Below, piece after piece: positions 6,275-14,846 of a stretch of 37,804 nt of DNA. The position numbers and the translations under genes are program-made. The DNA lies in NCBI RefSeq assembly GCF_913055165.1, contig NZ_CAJXJS010000036.1, positions 1-37,804 on the forward strand, in the 5' to 3' direction. This DNA is from an uncultured Devosia sp. Lineage in GTDB: Bacteria; Pseudomonadota; Alphaproteobacteria; Rhizobiales; Devosiaceae. The number at the start of each line of letters is the position of its first letter. Position 1 is the stretch's first letter. Below the pieces are notes generated by a model. It was not told the DNA's origin. It made no database searches and was given only the letters and a program-made list of their open reading frames with translations.

Positions 6275-8401
6275 CTATGAGGCTTTTTTGTTGGCCTGGC
6301 TCTTGGCCATTTCCGAATGCAGCAGATTGGCAAGAGCCGCCGGCTGCAGCGGTGGCGAGAACAGGAAGCCCTGCACTTCCGAGACACCATGCTCGCGCAC
6401 CAGCGCCAGCTGTTCCTCGGTTTCCACGCCCTCGGCCGTGGTCGACATGCCCAGCGACTGCCCCAGCCCGATCACGGCCTTGATGATGGCCTGGCTGTCG
6501 GCACGGGTGGTCAGGTCGGCCATGAAGGAGCGGTCGATCTTGATCTTGTCGAAGGGGAAGCTCCGGAGATAGCTGAGAGACGAATAGCCCGTGCCGAAAT
6601 CGTCCATGGAGACCCGCACACCCATGCCCCGCAATTCGTGCAGCGCGGCGATGGTGCTTTCGCTATCGGTCAGGATCAGGCTCTCGGTGATCTCCAGCTC
6701 CAGCCGCGTTGGATCGAGCTGGGCTTCGGCCAGCGCCGCCTTGACCTGTCCCACCAGATCCTTGTGGCGGAACTGCACCGGCGAGAGGTTGACCGCCACC
6801 CGCACCGCGCCCGGCCAGGTCGCGGCGGCCTTGCAGGCCTCGTGCAGCACCCATTCGCCAATGGGCACGATAAGCCCTGTTTCCTCGGCCACCGGCACGA
6901 ATTCGACCGGCGACACGGTGCGATCGTCATGGTCCCAGCGCAACAGCGCTTCCACGCATGTCACCCGGTTCTCCGCCAGACCCAGGAGCGGTTGGAACAT
7001 CAGCCGCAATTCCTCGCGCTGCATGGCCAAGCGCAGGCCCGCTTCGATGGAGCGGCGCTGTTGCAGCTCCGCATCCATGCCCGCTTCAAAGAAATGATAG
7101 GTCGAGCGTCCTTCCGACTTGGCCTTGTAAAGGGCAAGGTCGGCGTTCTTGACCAGTTGGTCGGTGGTGGTACCGTCTGAGGGACCCACCGCAATGCCGA
7201 CAGAAGAGCCGATTTCGATCTGCTGGCCGCCAATATTCATCGGCGCCCGCATGGCCTTGACGATGCGGTCTGCGACTTTGGCAGCCTGATCGATATTGTC
7301 GATGGGGCGAAGCAGCAGCGCAAATTCGTCGCCGCCCAACCGCGCCAGCAGGTCGGTCTCGCGCGTCGTACCCCAAAGCCGGACCGCGGCCTGCTTGATC
7401 ACCTCGTCGCCCACGGCATGGCCAAGCGTGTCGTTGACGGCCTTGAAGTGATCGAGATCGATATAGAGCACGGCGGCCATTTCGCCGCGATTGAGGCCCG
7501 CCTCCGCCTTGGCCATCTGTTCGAGGAACTCGATGCGGTTGGGCAGATCGGTCAGCGCGTCATGCCGCGCCAGATGCTGGATGCGTGCTTCAGCCTGACG
7601 CTGCTCGGTAATGTCCTCATGGGTGGACACCCAACCGCCATCCTTCATCGGATGATGCTGCATCAGAATGGTGCGGCCATTGAGCTCGTGAATGTTCTTA
7701 CCATATTCGCGCCGCGCGATGACATCGCGGCGCCAATTGACATATTCATCCTTGGTGCCGCCCGTGGACATGCCAGTGTCAAACAGATGGCCAAGGATGT
7801 CTTCGAGCTGGGTGCCGGGCTTCAGCAGCTCGATGGGCAGGTTGTAGATGCGCGCATAGGGCTCGTTGCAGATCACCAGCCGGCCCCGCGCATCCATCAT
7901 GCACAGGCCGATGGAGATGTTGTTCACCGCCGCATCGAGGCGAATATTCTGCCGCTCCAGCTCCAGCTTGCGCTTCTGCTGGCTTTCCGAGCGGGCGATT
8001 TCCTCGGTGATGTCCTCATGGGTCACCACCCAGCCCAGGCGCTCGGAATAGACATGGGCGGTTTCGATGACGCGCCCGCCCTGCAACAGCTCCTGCGACT
8101 TGTGGCGCGTGCCGTGGCGATTGGCCAGCAATTCGCTGGTGTAGTGCTCGTAGAAGGTTTCGGGGCTCTGGCCGGGATGATTGCCCAGCCTGGCCGAGAG
8201 ATGCACCACATCTTCCAGCGTCATGCCGCGATGGATGGCGTCTTCGGAAAAACCGTAGAAATCCCGGTAATGCTTGTTCCACATCACCAGGCGAAACTGG
8301 GGCGACCAGACGCAAAAGCCATAGGGAATGCTTTCCAGCGCCGCATCCAGCAGCAGCTTTTCAGCCACGTCCCCAACATTTTCGGCGTCATCCGAGCGCA
8401 T
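6275..8401 (-). CDS. PAS-PAS-GGDEF-EAL cyclic di-GMP enzyme
   Basis: This soluble signalling protein of 708 residues has two PAS-like sensor domains (about 20-135 and 155-265), a GGDEF domain (about 275-435) and an EAL domain (about 445-700). The GGDEF motif is intact (356-360), with an inhibitory-site RETD (347-350) exactly five residues before it. The EAL domain has EALLRW (484-489), LELEITES (567-574), DDFGTGYSS (600-608), KIKIDRSF (619-626) and TAEGVETEEQ, so the phosphodiesterase site looks complete. No transmembrane segment is seen. Both activities are possible; which dominates cannot be told. The ATG at 8401 was preferred, with a G6 run just upstream; a TTG at 8425 is an alternative. 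A consensus CtrA box lies 59 nt upstream. The sigma-VOC-VOC genes follow closely. Confidence 0.95.
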   Translation of the reverse strand: MRSDDAENVGDVAEKLLLDAALESIPYGFCVWSPQFRLVMWNKHYRDFYGFSEDAIHRGMTLEDVVHLSARLGNHPGQSPETFYEHYTSELLANRHGTRHKSQELLQGGRVIETAHVYSERLGWVVTHEDITEEIARSESQQKRKLELERQNIRLDAAVNNISIGLCMMDARGRLVICNEPYARIYNLPIELLKPGTQLEDILGHLFDTGMSTGGTKDEYVNWRRDVIARREYGKNIHELNGRTILMQHHPMKDGGWVSTHEDITEQRQAEARIQHLARHDALTDLPNRIEFLEQMAKAEAGLNRGEMAAVLYIDLDHFKAVNDTLGHAVGDEVIKQAAVRLWGTTRETDLLARLGGDEFALLLRPIDNIDQAAKVADRIVKAMRAPMNIGGQQIEIGSSVGIAVGPSDGTTTDQLVKNADLALYKAKSEGRSTYHFFEAGMDAELQQRRSIEAGLRLAMQREELRLMFQPLLGLAENRVTCVEALLRWDHDDRTVSPVEFVPVAEETGLIVPIGEWVLHEACKAAATWPGAVRVAVNLSPVQFRHKDLVGQVKAALAEAQLDPTRLELEITESLILTDSESTIAALHELRGMGVRVSMDDFGTGYSSLSYLRSFPFDKIKIDRSFMADLTTRADSQAIIKAVIGLGQSLGMSTTAEGVETEEQLALVREHGVSEVQGFLFSPPLQPAALANLLHSEMAKSQANKKAS

Positions 8402-8459
8402 CGAACCCCCCAGTTCAAAAGCCAATTCTCGACGCTGGGCGAACGGTAATGAGACGGGC

Positions 8460-8474
8460 TTAACGCTGGATTAA
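8460..8474. promoter_or_regulatory. CtrA-type binding box (TTAA-N7-TTAA)
   Basis: TTAA at 8460-8463 and TTAA at 8471-8474 are separated by exactly seven bases. This matches the alphaproteobacterial CtrA consensus TTAA-N7-TTAA. It sits 59-73 nt upstream of the PAS-GGDEF-EAL start codon, a sensible promoter position. Binding is predicted from the pattern alone. Confidence 0.6.
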
Positions 8475-8485
8475 ATTGCGATGTT

Positions 8486-8529
8486 CGAACGAAAAAGGTG
8501 AACTGGCGGGCCTGCCCTGCCCGCCAGTC
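8486..8529 (-). terminator. Intrinsic terminator of argG
   Basis: On the minus strand a perfect 10-bp GC-rich stem (8528-8519 with 8511-8502, loop of 7) starts 9 nt after the argG stop. It is followed by TCACC and then five T (8496-8492). This is a convincing rho-independent terminator. Confidence 0.8.
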
Positions 8530-8537
8530 GGGATCGC

Positions 8538-9761
8538 TCAGCCCTTGGCCTTCTTGTTGCGGGCCGCCCAGGTCTTCAAACGCAGGCCGTTGAGGCGGAT
8601 AAAGCCTTCGGCATCCTTGTGGTCATAGGCGACCGCGCCTTCCTCGAAGGTGACGAGGTCTTCCGAATAGAGCGAATAGGGCGAGGTGCGCGCCACCACA
8701 TTGGCCGAGCCCTTGTAGAGCTTGACCGTGACTTCCCCGGAAACGAATTCCTGGCTCTTGTCGATCAGCGCCTGCAGCATCTCGCGCTCGGGCGAGAACC
8801 AGAAGCCATTATAGATCAGCTCGGCATATTTGGGCATCAGCTCATCCTTGAGATGCGCTGCGCCGCGATCAAGCGTGATCGATTCAATGCCGCGATGGGC
8901 ATGCCAGAGCACGGTGCCGCCCGGCGTCTCGTAGATGCCGCGCGACTTCATGCCCACAAAACGGTTCTCGACCAGGTCCAGCCGGCCCACGCCATGCTTG
9001 CCGCCCAGCTCATTGAGCTTTTCCAGCAGCGCGGCGGGTGACAGCTTGACGCCATTGACCGAGACGGCATCGCCTTTCTCGAACCCGATCTTGACATATT
9101 CCGGCGTGTCCGGCGCCCGCTCGGGGTCGACGGTACGCTGGAACACATAGTCCGGTGCTTCCACGCCCGGATCTTCCAGCACCCGGCCTTCGGACGAGGT
9201 ATGCAGCAGGTTCGCATCCACCGAGAACGGCGCCTCGCCGCGCTTGTCCTTGGCAATCGGGATCTGGTTCTGCTCGGCATATTCGAGCAGCCTTGTGCGC
9301 GAGCGCAAATCCCATTCGCGCCAGGGCGCGATCACCTTGATCGACGGGTCGAGCGCATTGGCGGTCAATTCGAACCGGACCTGGTCATTGCCCTTGCCGG
9401 TGGCGCCATGGGAAATGGCGTCGGCCCCGGTTTCCTGGGCGATCTCGACCAGCCGCTTGGAAATCAGCGGCCGGGCGATCGAAGTGCCAAGCAGGTAGAG
9501 CCCCTCATACATGGCATTGGCGCGGAACATCGGGAACACGAAATCGGCAACGAATTCCTCGCGCAAATCCTCGATGCGAATGTCCTTGATGCCGAACATC
9601 TCGGCCTTCTTGCGCGCCGGTTCGAGCTCCTCGCCCTGACCCAGATCGGCGGTGAAGGTCACCACCTCGCAATTATAGGTTTCCTGCAGCCATTTCAGGA
9701 TGATGGAGGTGTCGAGCCCGCCTGAATAGGCCAGCACGACTTTCTTGATGTCATTCGCCAT
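8538..9761 (-). CDS. argG: Argininosuccinate synthase
   Basis: This 407-residue cytoplasmic enzyme joins citrulline and aspartate, using ATP, to give argininosuccinate in arginine synthesis. The N-type ATP pyrophosphatase loop AYSGGLDTS is at 11-19. [13 protein letters not shown], the [11 protein letters not shown] segment and [17 protein letters not shown] are further hallmark stretches. The length fits type-1 ArgG proteins. The start ATG is at 9761-9759; the ribosome site is weak. It is transcribed alone, divergent from the LysE-type gene across a 106-bp intergenic region (9762-9867), and ends in a clear terminator. The plus-strand open frames opposite it are shadows. Confidence 0.98.
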   Translation of the reverse strand: MANDIKKVVLAYSGGLDTSIILKWLQETYNCEVVTFTADLGQGEELEPARKKAEMFGIKDIRIEDLREEFVADFVFPMFRANAMYEGLYLLGTSIARPLISKRLVEIAQETGADAISHGATGKGNDQVRFELTANALDPSIKVIAPWREWDLRSRTRLLEYAEQNQIPIAKDKRGEAPFSVDANLLHTSSEGRVLEDPGVEAPDYVFQRTVDPERAPDTPEYVKIGFEKGDAVSVNGVKLSPAALLEKLNELGGKHGVGRLDLVENRFVGMKSRGIYETPGGTVLWHAHRGIESITLDRGAAHLKDELMPKYAELIYNGFWFSPEREMLQALIDKSQEFVSGEVTVKLYKGSANVVARTSPYSLYSEDLVTFEEGAVAYDHKDAEGFIRLNGLRLKTWAARNKKAKG

Positions 9762-9867
9762 TGTGTTGTCTCGGTGGTGGTGGCCGAACGGCCCGAAATC
9801 GGGCGCACCCTATTCATCCGCGCGCTTTGATGCAATTGTCCGGCCGAACCAATTTGAGTTGCCTGCC

Positions 9868-10515
9868 ATGCCCGCTTTCGTCCCCGACCTGCCCGTCATT
9901 CTCGCCTTTGCCCTGGCCGCCTTCGTTCTGGCCGTGACGCCCGGCCCGGACATGGCGCTGTTTGTCTCACGCACCATGAATTGGGGCCGCGGCCATGGCT
10001 ACGCCACGGTGCTGGGCGCCATCACCGGTATCGGCGTGCACACCATGCTGGTGGCCTTCGGCATCTCCGTCTTGATCGTCACCGCGCCAACCGCCTTCTG
10101 GGTGCTGAAAATCGTGGGCGCGCTTTATCTGGTCTGGCTGGCCATCCAGGCCATTCGCGATGGCGGCGGCGTGCTGGTGGTGAAACAGGCCGGCAAGCAG
10201 CCCAGCTGGCGCCAGTCCTACCTCACGGGCCTCGGAATCAACCTCACCAATCCCAAGGTCGCGCTGTTCTTCGTAACCTTCCTGCCCCAATTCGTTTCGG
10301 CAGCTGATCCCGATGCCGCCGGCAAGCTGATCTTTCTCGGCGTCGAATTCATCATCGTCTCATTGCCGATCGTCGTCGCCATCGTGCTCTTTGCCGAATG
10401 GCTGACGCGCACGCTCAAGGAGAATGCCTGGGTAGGCAAGGCGCTCAACTGGAGCTTTGCCGCCGTGTTCATGGCTTTTGCCGCGACCATCCTTCTGGCC
10501 GAAGGGCGCAAGTGA
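9868..10515 (+). CDS. LysE/RhtB family amino-acid exporter
   Basis: This 215-residue inner-membrane protein has six predicted hydrophobic helices and belongs to the LysE/RhtB translocator family. The N-terminal motif TPGPDMALFVSR (about 24-35), the loop with GLGINLTNPKVALFF and the following FLPQF are typical. Family members export amino acids such as lysine, threonine or homoserine lactone; the substrate here is unknown. The start ATG at 9868 was chosen because it gives the usual family N-terminus just before the first helix; longer in-frame starts back to 9745 run into the argG promoter region and lack hydrophobic or family signal. It is followed after one base by rlmJ, suggesting translational coupling. 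Confidence 0.92.
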   Translation: MPAFVPDLPVILAFALAAFVLAVTPGPDMALFVSRTMNWGRGHGYATVLGAITGIGVHTMLVAFGISVLIVTAPTAFWVLKIVGALYLVWLAIQAIRDGGGVLVVKQAGKQPSWRQSYLTGLGINLTNPKVALFFVTFLPQFVSAADPDAAGKLIFLGVEFIIVSLPIVVAIVLFAEWLTRTLKENAWVGKALNWSFAAVFMAFAATILLAEGRK

Positions 10516-10516
10516 C

Positions 10517-11365
10517 GTGAATTACCGCCACGCCTACCACGCCGGCAATTTTGCCGATGTGGTCAAGCACACCATTCTCACCCGCATCCTCGCCTATCTC
10601 ATGCGCAAGGACGCCGCCTTCCGGGTGATCGACACCCATGCAGGCCTGGGCATTTATGATCTGTTTGGTGATCAGGCTGAGCGGACCGGCGAATGGCAGG
10701 ATGGCATCGGCCGGCTGATTCACGTGAAACTTCCACAGGATGCAGCGGACCTGCTGGCGCCCTATCTCCAAGCGGTGCGGGCACAGAACCTGGATGGAAG
10801 CCTTCGCTATTATCCCGGTTCGCCCTTCATCACCCGGCACATGCTGCGCGAGCAGGACCGGCTGATGGCGTTTGAGCTCCATCCCATGGACGCCGATCGC
10901 CTCAAGGAGAATTTCGCCGGCGACTTCCAGACCCGCGTGACCCAGCTCGATGCCTGGGACATTTTCGGCACTCATCTGCCGCCCAGGGAAAAGCGCGGCC
11001 TCGTGCTGGTCGATCCGCCCTTTGAAGAAAAGGGCGAGTTCAGCCGCATGGTGCAGAGTCTCGAAAAAGCCCACAAACGCTGGCCCGGCGGCACCTATGC
11101 CTTCTGGTATCCGGTCAAGGAGCCAAGCGAGGTCGAGACCTATGTCAAAGCCCTCAAAAAGACCGGCATTCCCAAAATCCTGCGGCTCGAACTGACCATC
11201 CGGGCGCCCTCAACCCCGCCTCGCCTGCATGGCACCGGCATGATGGTGGTCAACCCGCCCTACGTGCTGGAAGAGGAAATGCGGACGCTGTTGCCAGTGC
11301 TTGCGGACTTGCTGAGCGATGAGGGCCGCGGGCGCTGGAGTGTGGATTGGGTTGCGGGGGAGTAA
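10517..11365 (+). CDS. rlmJ: 23S rRNA (adenine(2030)-N6)-methyltransferase RlmJ
   Basis: This 282-residue SAM-dependent methyltransferase modifies A2030 of 23S rRNA. It starts with the family hallmark NYRHAYHAGNFADVVKH, has a SAM-binding DTHAGLGIYDL motif near residue 40 and the catalytic VLVDPPFE motif near residue 165. The FWYPVKEP and C-terminal MMVVNPPYVLEEE segments also fit. The start is GTG at 10517, one base after the LysE-gene stop (TGA-C-GTG), with GAAGGG in the end of that gene as ribosome site. The alternative ATG at 10457 would overlap the exporter and precede the family N-terminus. It converges on the HNH gene with only 3 nt between stops. Confidence 0.95.
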   Translation: MNYRHAYHAGNFADVVKHTILTRILAYLMRKDAAFRVIDTHAGLGIYDLFGDQAERTGEWQDGIGRLIHVKLPQDAADLLAPYLQAVRAQNLDGSLRYYPGSPFITRHMLREQDRLMAFELHPMDADRLKENFAGDFQTRVTQLDAWDIFGTHLPPREKRGLVLVDPPFEEKGEFSRMVQSLEKAHKRWPGGTYAFWYPVKEPSEVETYVKALKKTGIPKILRLELTIRAPSTPPRLHGTGMMVVNPPYVLEEEMRTLLPVLADLLSDEGRGRWSVDWVAGE

Positions 11366-11368
11366 TGG

Positions 11369-11728
11369 CTATGCTCCACGCTTGCGCGTTCTCCGCGTCG
11401 GGGCGTGAAAGGCCGGTGGCTTAGTCTTCACCCAGGCCACGAAATCCGCGATTTCCGGATCGGCTTTGAGACTGTCGATATCCGACAGCCTCGTCGCCAG
11501 TTCTGCCTCGGAAAACCGGGCATGGATGGCGCTATGGCAAATCTGGTGCAGGCGCACCGTCCCCAGATGCGTACCACCCTTGAGCCGGGGCACCAGATGG
11601 TGCCGACTGGATTTGGCGTCGGGCGGAATGGGCCGGTCGCACAAGGGGCAGATGAGCGGCTGCCGCCTTGCGGCTGCATCCTCCGCAGCGGCGATGGCCT
11701 TGTCGATTTTGGAGGCCGAGGGCCGCAT
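11369..11728 (-). CDS. Small HNH endonuclease-like protein
   Basis: This 119-residue protein has a single HNH nuclease-type motif: CPLC (27-30) as one half of a zinc knuckle, HHLVPRLKGG (43-52) with the catalytic His, then the LHQICHSAIH segment (60-69). Charged helices follow at 73-100, ending in a basic tail. HNH proteins of this kind are stand-alone nucleases or nuclease-like proteins of unknown target in many alphaproteobacteria. The start ATG at 11728-11726 overlaps the last base of the upstream VOC stop (TGATG) and has AGAAGG just upstream; an ATG at 11743 is an alternative. It is last in the rlmN-VOC-HNH run. No methylase or defence partner is adjacent. Confidence 0.82.
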   Translation of the reverse strand: MRPSASKIDKAIAAAEDAAARRQPLICPLCDRPIPPDAKSSRHHLVPRLKGGTHLGTVRLHQICHSAIHARFSEAELATRLSDIDSLKADPEIADFVAWVKTKPPAFHAPTRRTRKRGA

Positions 11729-12123
11729 CACACCTTCTCGCATAACCGCAACAAATAGCCATCGGGGTCCTGCACGCAGAACTGGCGCTGCGTCACCTGG
11801 TCCATGGCGGTGCGGTAGGTGCTGGTTTCGACGGGCTGAAACAGCTCGATGCCGGCGGCCTGAAGCCGCGCACAGATCGGGTCGATCGCTGCGACCTCGA
11901 TCTGAAAATTGGCACCCCGCCCCAGCGGCGGCACCAGCGGACCGGTGATCCAGTCCCGGCCCTCGCCGATCTGGTCGAGCATCAGTTCTGCCTGATCCAA
12001 TGCGAGATATGCAAAACCCTCTTCGGGACGCTCATAAAGCACCGCAAAGCCCAGCACATCGCAATAGAAGCGACGGCTGGCCACAATGTCAGAGACTGAA
12101 AGCTCGGGAACCAGCGCCGCCAT
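11728..12123 (-). CDS. VOC / bleomycin resistance-like protein
   Basis: This 131-residue protein of the vicinal oxygen chelate fold has an N-terminal module LSVSDIVASRRFYCDVLGFAVLYERPEEGFAYL (8-40) and a C-terminal module ending with the RQFCVQDPDGYLLRL stretch, as in bleomycin-resistance-type binding proteins and glyoxalases. Substrate and activity are unknown. Its start ATG shares one base with the rlmN stop (TAATG) and its stop shares one base with the HNH start, so it is translated from the rlmN transcript. It is more like classic bleomycin-binding proteins than the two VOC proteins at 4.8-5.6 kb. Confidence 0.87.
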   Translation of the reverse strand: MAALVPELSVSDIVASRRFYCDVLGFAVLYERPEEGFAYLALDQAELMLDQIGEGRDWITGPLVPPLGRGANFQIEVAAIDPICARLQAAGIELFQPVETSTYRTAMDQVTQRQFCVQDPDGYLLRLCEKV

Positions 12124-13331
12124 TACAGCGCCAACAGCGCGTCCCGGTCTTTCTTTGAAAGCCGTTCGCTCTCGCTCTTCAATTGCCCGCAGGCGGCGAA
12201 GATGTCGCGGCCGCGCGGCGTGCGGACGGGCGAGGCATAGCCGGCCTTGTTGACGATATCGGCAAAACGCTCGATGCGGCTTGAAGGCGAGGTGCCATAG
12301 TTCGAACCGGGCCAGGGGTTGAACGGGATGAGGTTGATCTTGGCCGGAATGCCGGCCAAGAGCCGCACCAGTTCGCGCGCTTCGGCGTCGCTGTCATTGA
12401 TGCCGTCGAGCATGACATATTCAAAAGTGATGCGCCGGGCATTCGAGAGCCCGGGGTAATTCTTGCAGGCCTCCAGCAGCTCCTTGAGCGGCCATTTCTT
12501 GTTGATCGGCACCAGCACATCGCGCAGATCGTCGCGCACGGCATGGAGCGAAATGGCCAGCATGACGTCGATCTCGCGGCCGGTTGGTTCGATATAGGGC
12601 ACGACGCCCGAGGTCGAGAGCGTGATGCGGCGCTTGGAGATGGACATGCCGTCGCCGGCCGAGGCAATCAGCAGGGCCTGCTTGACGTTGTCGTAATTAT
12701 AGAGCGGCTCGCCCATGCCCATCATCACGATATTGGTGATGGCGCGGGTCTCGCCACCGGGCACCAGCCCGCCATCGGCGGGGCGCGAACCGCCGGGGAA
12801 ATCGCCCAGACGCTCGCGCGCCATCAGGATCTGTCCCAGGATTTCGCCAGCCGTCAGATTGCGCACCAGCTTCTGCGTGCCGGTATGGCAGAAGGAACAG
12901 GTGAGCGTACAACCCACCTGAGAGGAGACGCAGAGCGTGCCGCGATCGCTTTCGGGGATATAGACGGTTTCGACCTCAACCGCCGGCATATTGGGGTTGG
13001 CCGGATCGCGGAAGCGGAACAGCCATTTGCGCGTGCCATCGACCGAGACCTGTTCGGAGACGATTTCCGGGCGGTCGAGATTGAAGGTATCGGCCAGTTT
13101 CTGCCGCACCGGTTTGGCCACATTGGTCATGCGGTCAAAATCGGTGACCCCGTTTACATAGAGCCAGTTCCAGAGCTGGCTGGCGCGCATGCGCCCTTCC
13201 TTTTCCGAGACGACCGCGTTGCTGACTAGGGCCTCGGCCAGACCCGCCTTGGAAAGGCCGATCAGGCTCGGCCGCGCGGCGGAGGCCGGGCGGATGGCGG
13301 TCGAATGGTCAAGGTTCAGCGCAATGCTCAT
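12123..13331 (-). CDS. rlmN: Dual-specificity RNA methyltransferase RlmN
   Basis: This 402-residue radical-SAM enzyme adds the C2 methyl group to A2503 of 23S rRNA and to A37 of some tRNAs. The [4Fe-4S] motif [12 protein letters not shown] (CxxxCxxC) lies near residues 138-149. [12 protein letters not shown], the STSGVVPYI segment, the SLHAVRD segment and the [16 protein letters not shown] segment are typical. The catalytic methyl-accepting cysteine of the family is in [10 protein letters not shown] near the C-terminus. The ATG at 13331-13329 was chosen; a GTG at 13379 would add 16 residues without family support. It leads a tight run with VOC and HNH genes joined by one-base stop/start overlaps. 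Confidence 0.97.
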   Translation of the reverse strand: MSIALNLDHSTAIRPASAARPSLIGLSKAGLAEALVSNAVVSEKEGRMRASQLWNWLYVNGVTDFDRMTNVAKPVRQKLADTFNLDRPEIVSEQVSVDGTRKWLFRFRDPANPNMPAVEVETVYIPESDRGTLCVSSQVGCTLTCSFCHTGTQKLVRNLTAGEILGQILMARERLGDFPGGSRPADGGLVPGGETRAITNIVMMGMGEPLYNYDNVKQALLIASAGDGMSISKRRITLSTSGVVPYIEPTGREIDVMLAISLHAVRDDLRDVLVPINKKWPLKELLEACKNYPGLSNARRITFEYVMLDGINDSDAEARELVRLLAGIPAKINLIPFNPWPGSNYGTSPSSRIERFADIVNKAGYASPVRTPRGRDIFAACGQLKSESERLSKKDRDALLAL

Positions 13332-13444
13332 GGCAGGCACATGGGTTCCGGAAATGCGGGAAGTGCGCGCCTGTAGCACAGGCGCGCGGAAAACTCAAAG
13401 TCACGGTGGCGGGAGGCGGGGTTGCGGTGGCTGCGGAGCAGGAA

Positions 13445-13530
13445 GTGAGCGTGATGCCCGCACACCGCCGTGCGTGGCTCACCAAGGTGGATTGCCCGGT
13501 CAAGCCGGGCAATGACGAAGGAGAGGTGAG
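13445..13530. repeat. Palindromic intergenic repeat of the rhizobial type
   Basis: In the 215-bp gap between rlmN and the IalB gene, arms 13491-13499 and 13505-13513 form a perfect 9-bp stem around TCAAG. An outer GTGAGC/GCTCAC pair (13445-13450 and 13476-13481) precedes it. The core (ATTGCCCGG, loop, CCGGGCAAT, then GACG) matches a dispersed palindrome I recall as very common between genes in Rhizobiales. Only one copy is in the window, so the repeat status rests on recall and not on counting. Confidence 0.6.
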
Positions 13531-13546
13531 CTTGGTGCAGCCCGAA

Positions 13547-14053
13547 CTAGCACTCGGCCCCAATGGCCTGCTGCGCCGCGGTGGCGCCGGAGAGCGAATA
13601 GGACTGCACAATTTCCGTGCCATTGGCCGAGGTGCCGGTGATGGTCACCGTCGAACCGGCACGCAGGGCGGCGGCCAGATTGGCGCTCTGCCCGCTATCG
13701 TCGAGCCAGGCCGCGTCATTCTGGGTGAAGAGCGGGAAGTCCTGGCCGCCGACGCTGGCCACAGCCATCGACCCGGTCTGGAAAGTGTAGCCGGCCACGA
13801 CGTTGAACTCATTGGCAACGTCTTCACCGGGCCGGTTGGTCACATAGAGATAGGCCTCGCCATAGCCTTCCGGCGTCGGCTGGGTGCTCTTTGGCCGGGT
13901 CATGGCGAAGCAGACCGTGCCGGACCCGTCGTCTGCCGCATAGCTGGACCAGTCGCGGAAATCACCCAGCACCCGCGCCGACTGCGCCGTGGCCGGCAAG
14001 ACGGCAGCGAGCGTGGTGAGAAGCGCGAGCGACAGTGCAGGAATACGGATCAT
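13547..14053 (-). CDS. IalB (invasion-associated locus B) family secreted protein, copy A
   Basis: This protein of about 168 residues begins with a classical signal peptide (MIRIPALSLALLTTLAAVLP, then ATAQS), so it is exported to the periplasm or envelope. The mature part starts with VLGDFRDWSSYAADD, has a single CFAM segment, and ends with SYSLSGATAAQQAIGAEC, the terminal Cys probably pairing with the Cys of the CFAM segment. This is the invasion-associated locus B family, first linked to erythrocyte invasion in Bartonella and widespread in free-living Rhizobiales, where its role is unknown. An in-frame ATG at 14068 is an alternative start; neither start has a clear ribosome site. The paralogue copy B lies directly upstream on the same strand. 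Confidence 0.87.
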   Translation of the reverse strand: MIRIPALSLALLTTLAAVLPATAQSARVLGDFRDWSSYAADDGSGTVCFAMTRPKSTQPTPEGYGEAYLYVTNRPGEDVANEFNVVAGYTFQTGSMAVASVGGQDFPLFTQNDAAWLDDSGQSANLAAALRAGSTVTITGTSANGTEIVQSYSLSGATAAQQAIGAEC

Positions 14054-14139
14054 CAGGACTGGTACCATTGGCAGAACCGGGCAACGGGATTTGCACCCCG
14101 ATGCCCAGTTAGTTTGTTTGGGCGCTTATGGGCAAGCCC

Positions 14140-14661
14140 TTACTGGCAGGCCGCGTCGATGGCATTCATCGCGGCGGTGGCACCGGAGAGCGAGTAGGTG
14201 TCTACCGTATCGGTTCCGCGCTGGCTGGTACCGCGCACCACCATCTGGTTGCCGGCCTTGAAGGCCTGAACAAAGCCGGGTTCATCGCTGCTCGAGGCCA
14301 ACCAGGCGGTGGAACCGCGCGCGGCCATGACATAGCTCTTGCCGTCGATGCTGGCCGAGGCCTTGGCATCACTGGTGTTGTACGGGTAGCCGATCTGGGT
14401 CTGAACCTCGTTCTTGGAGCCCATGCCCTTGCGGTGCACGATCAGGAACTTGACCGGATCGCGATTGACCCCGGTCGGTTCGCTCCTCTGCGGCTCGCCG
14501 ATGATGAAACAGAGCTGTCCGCTCTGATCGGTCGCGGTATAGGCCGACCAGGCATTGAACGTGCCCAGCTCGGTGGCCTGCTGAGCCTGTGCGGCCGGGG
14601 CCAGAGCCATGACCGTCGCCACCGCGAGCCCAAGGATGAGGCCACCGGTTTTCGTCGTCAT
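14140..14661 (-). CDS. IalB (invasion-associated locus B) family secreted protein, copy B
   Basis: This 173-residue protein has a signal peptide (MTTKTGGLILGLAVATVMAL with APAAQAQ as likely cleavage region). The mature part starts ELGTFNAWSAYTATDQSG, then LCFIIGEPQ, and ends DTYSLSGATAAMNAIDAACQ. Layout and end motif match copy A 87 nt downstream, so the two arose by tandem duplication but are well diverged. The start ATG at 14661-14659 has GAGGAAG upstream; a TTG two codons earlier is unlikely. A palindromic CtrA box lies about 185 nt upstream. The envelope role is inferred from the family. Confidence 0.88.
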   Translation of the reverse strand: MTTKTGGLILGLAVATVMALAPAAQAQQATELGTFNAWSAYTATDQSGQLCFIIGEPQRSEPTGVNRDPVKFLIVHRKGMGSKNEVQTQIGYPYNTSDAKASASIDGKSYVMAARGSTAWLASSSDEPGFVQAFKAGNQMVVRGTSQRGTDTVDTYSLSGATAAMNAIDAACQ

Positions 14662-14846
14662 CGCCAATTCTTCCTCTTGTCTTGCTGGTGTTCGTGGGGC
14701 GTGCTGCCCGTCCAGTCTGCCCCGAACATGGTTACCAAGGTGTCAAGGCCCGCACCCCGTTCGCGGGCATTTGGTTCAAATGAAAGCCAAAGGCGGCGGC
14801 ATTTGGGCACTGATCGACCTGAACCGCTTCCGATCTCCGCCCAGGG

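Noticed and set aside
8460..8500. LexA-type GTTC-N7-GTTC or GAAC-N7-GAAC box near TTCGAAC and GTGAAC
   Set aside because: The two GAAC elements are nine bases apart, not seven, and no SOS gene is near.
13309..13623. 104-codon minus-strand frame over the rlmN-IalB gap
   Set aside because: Its sequence includes the translated palindromic repeat (LPGLTGQST), a known source of spurious annotations in Rhizobiales.
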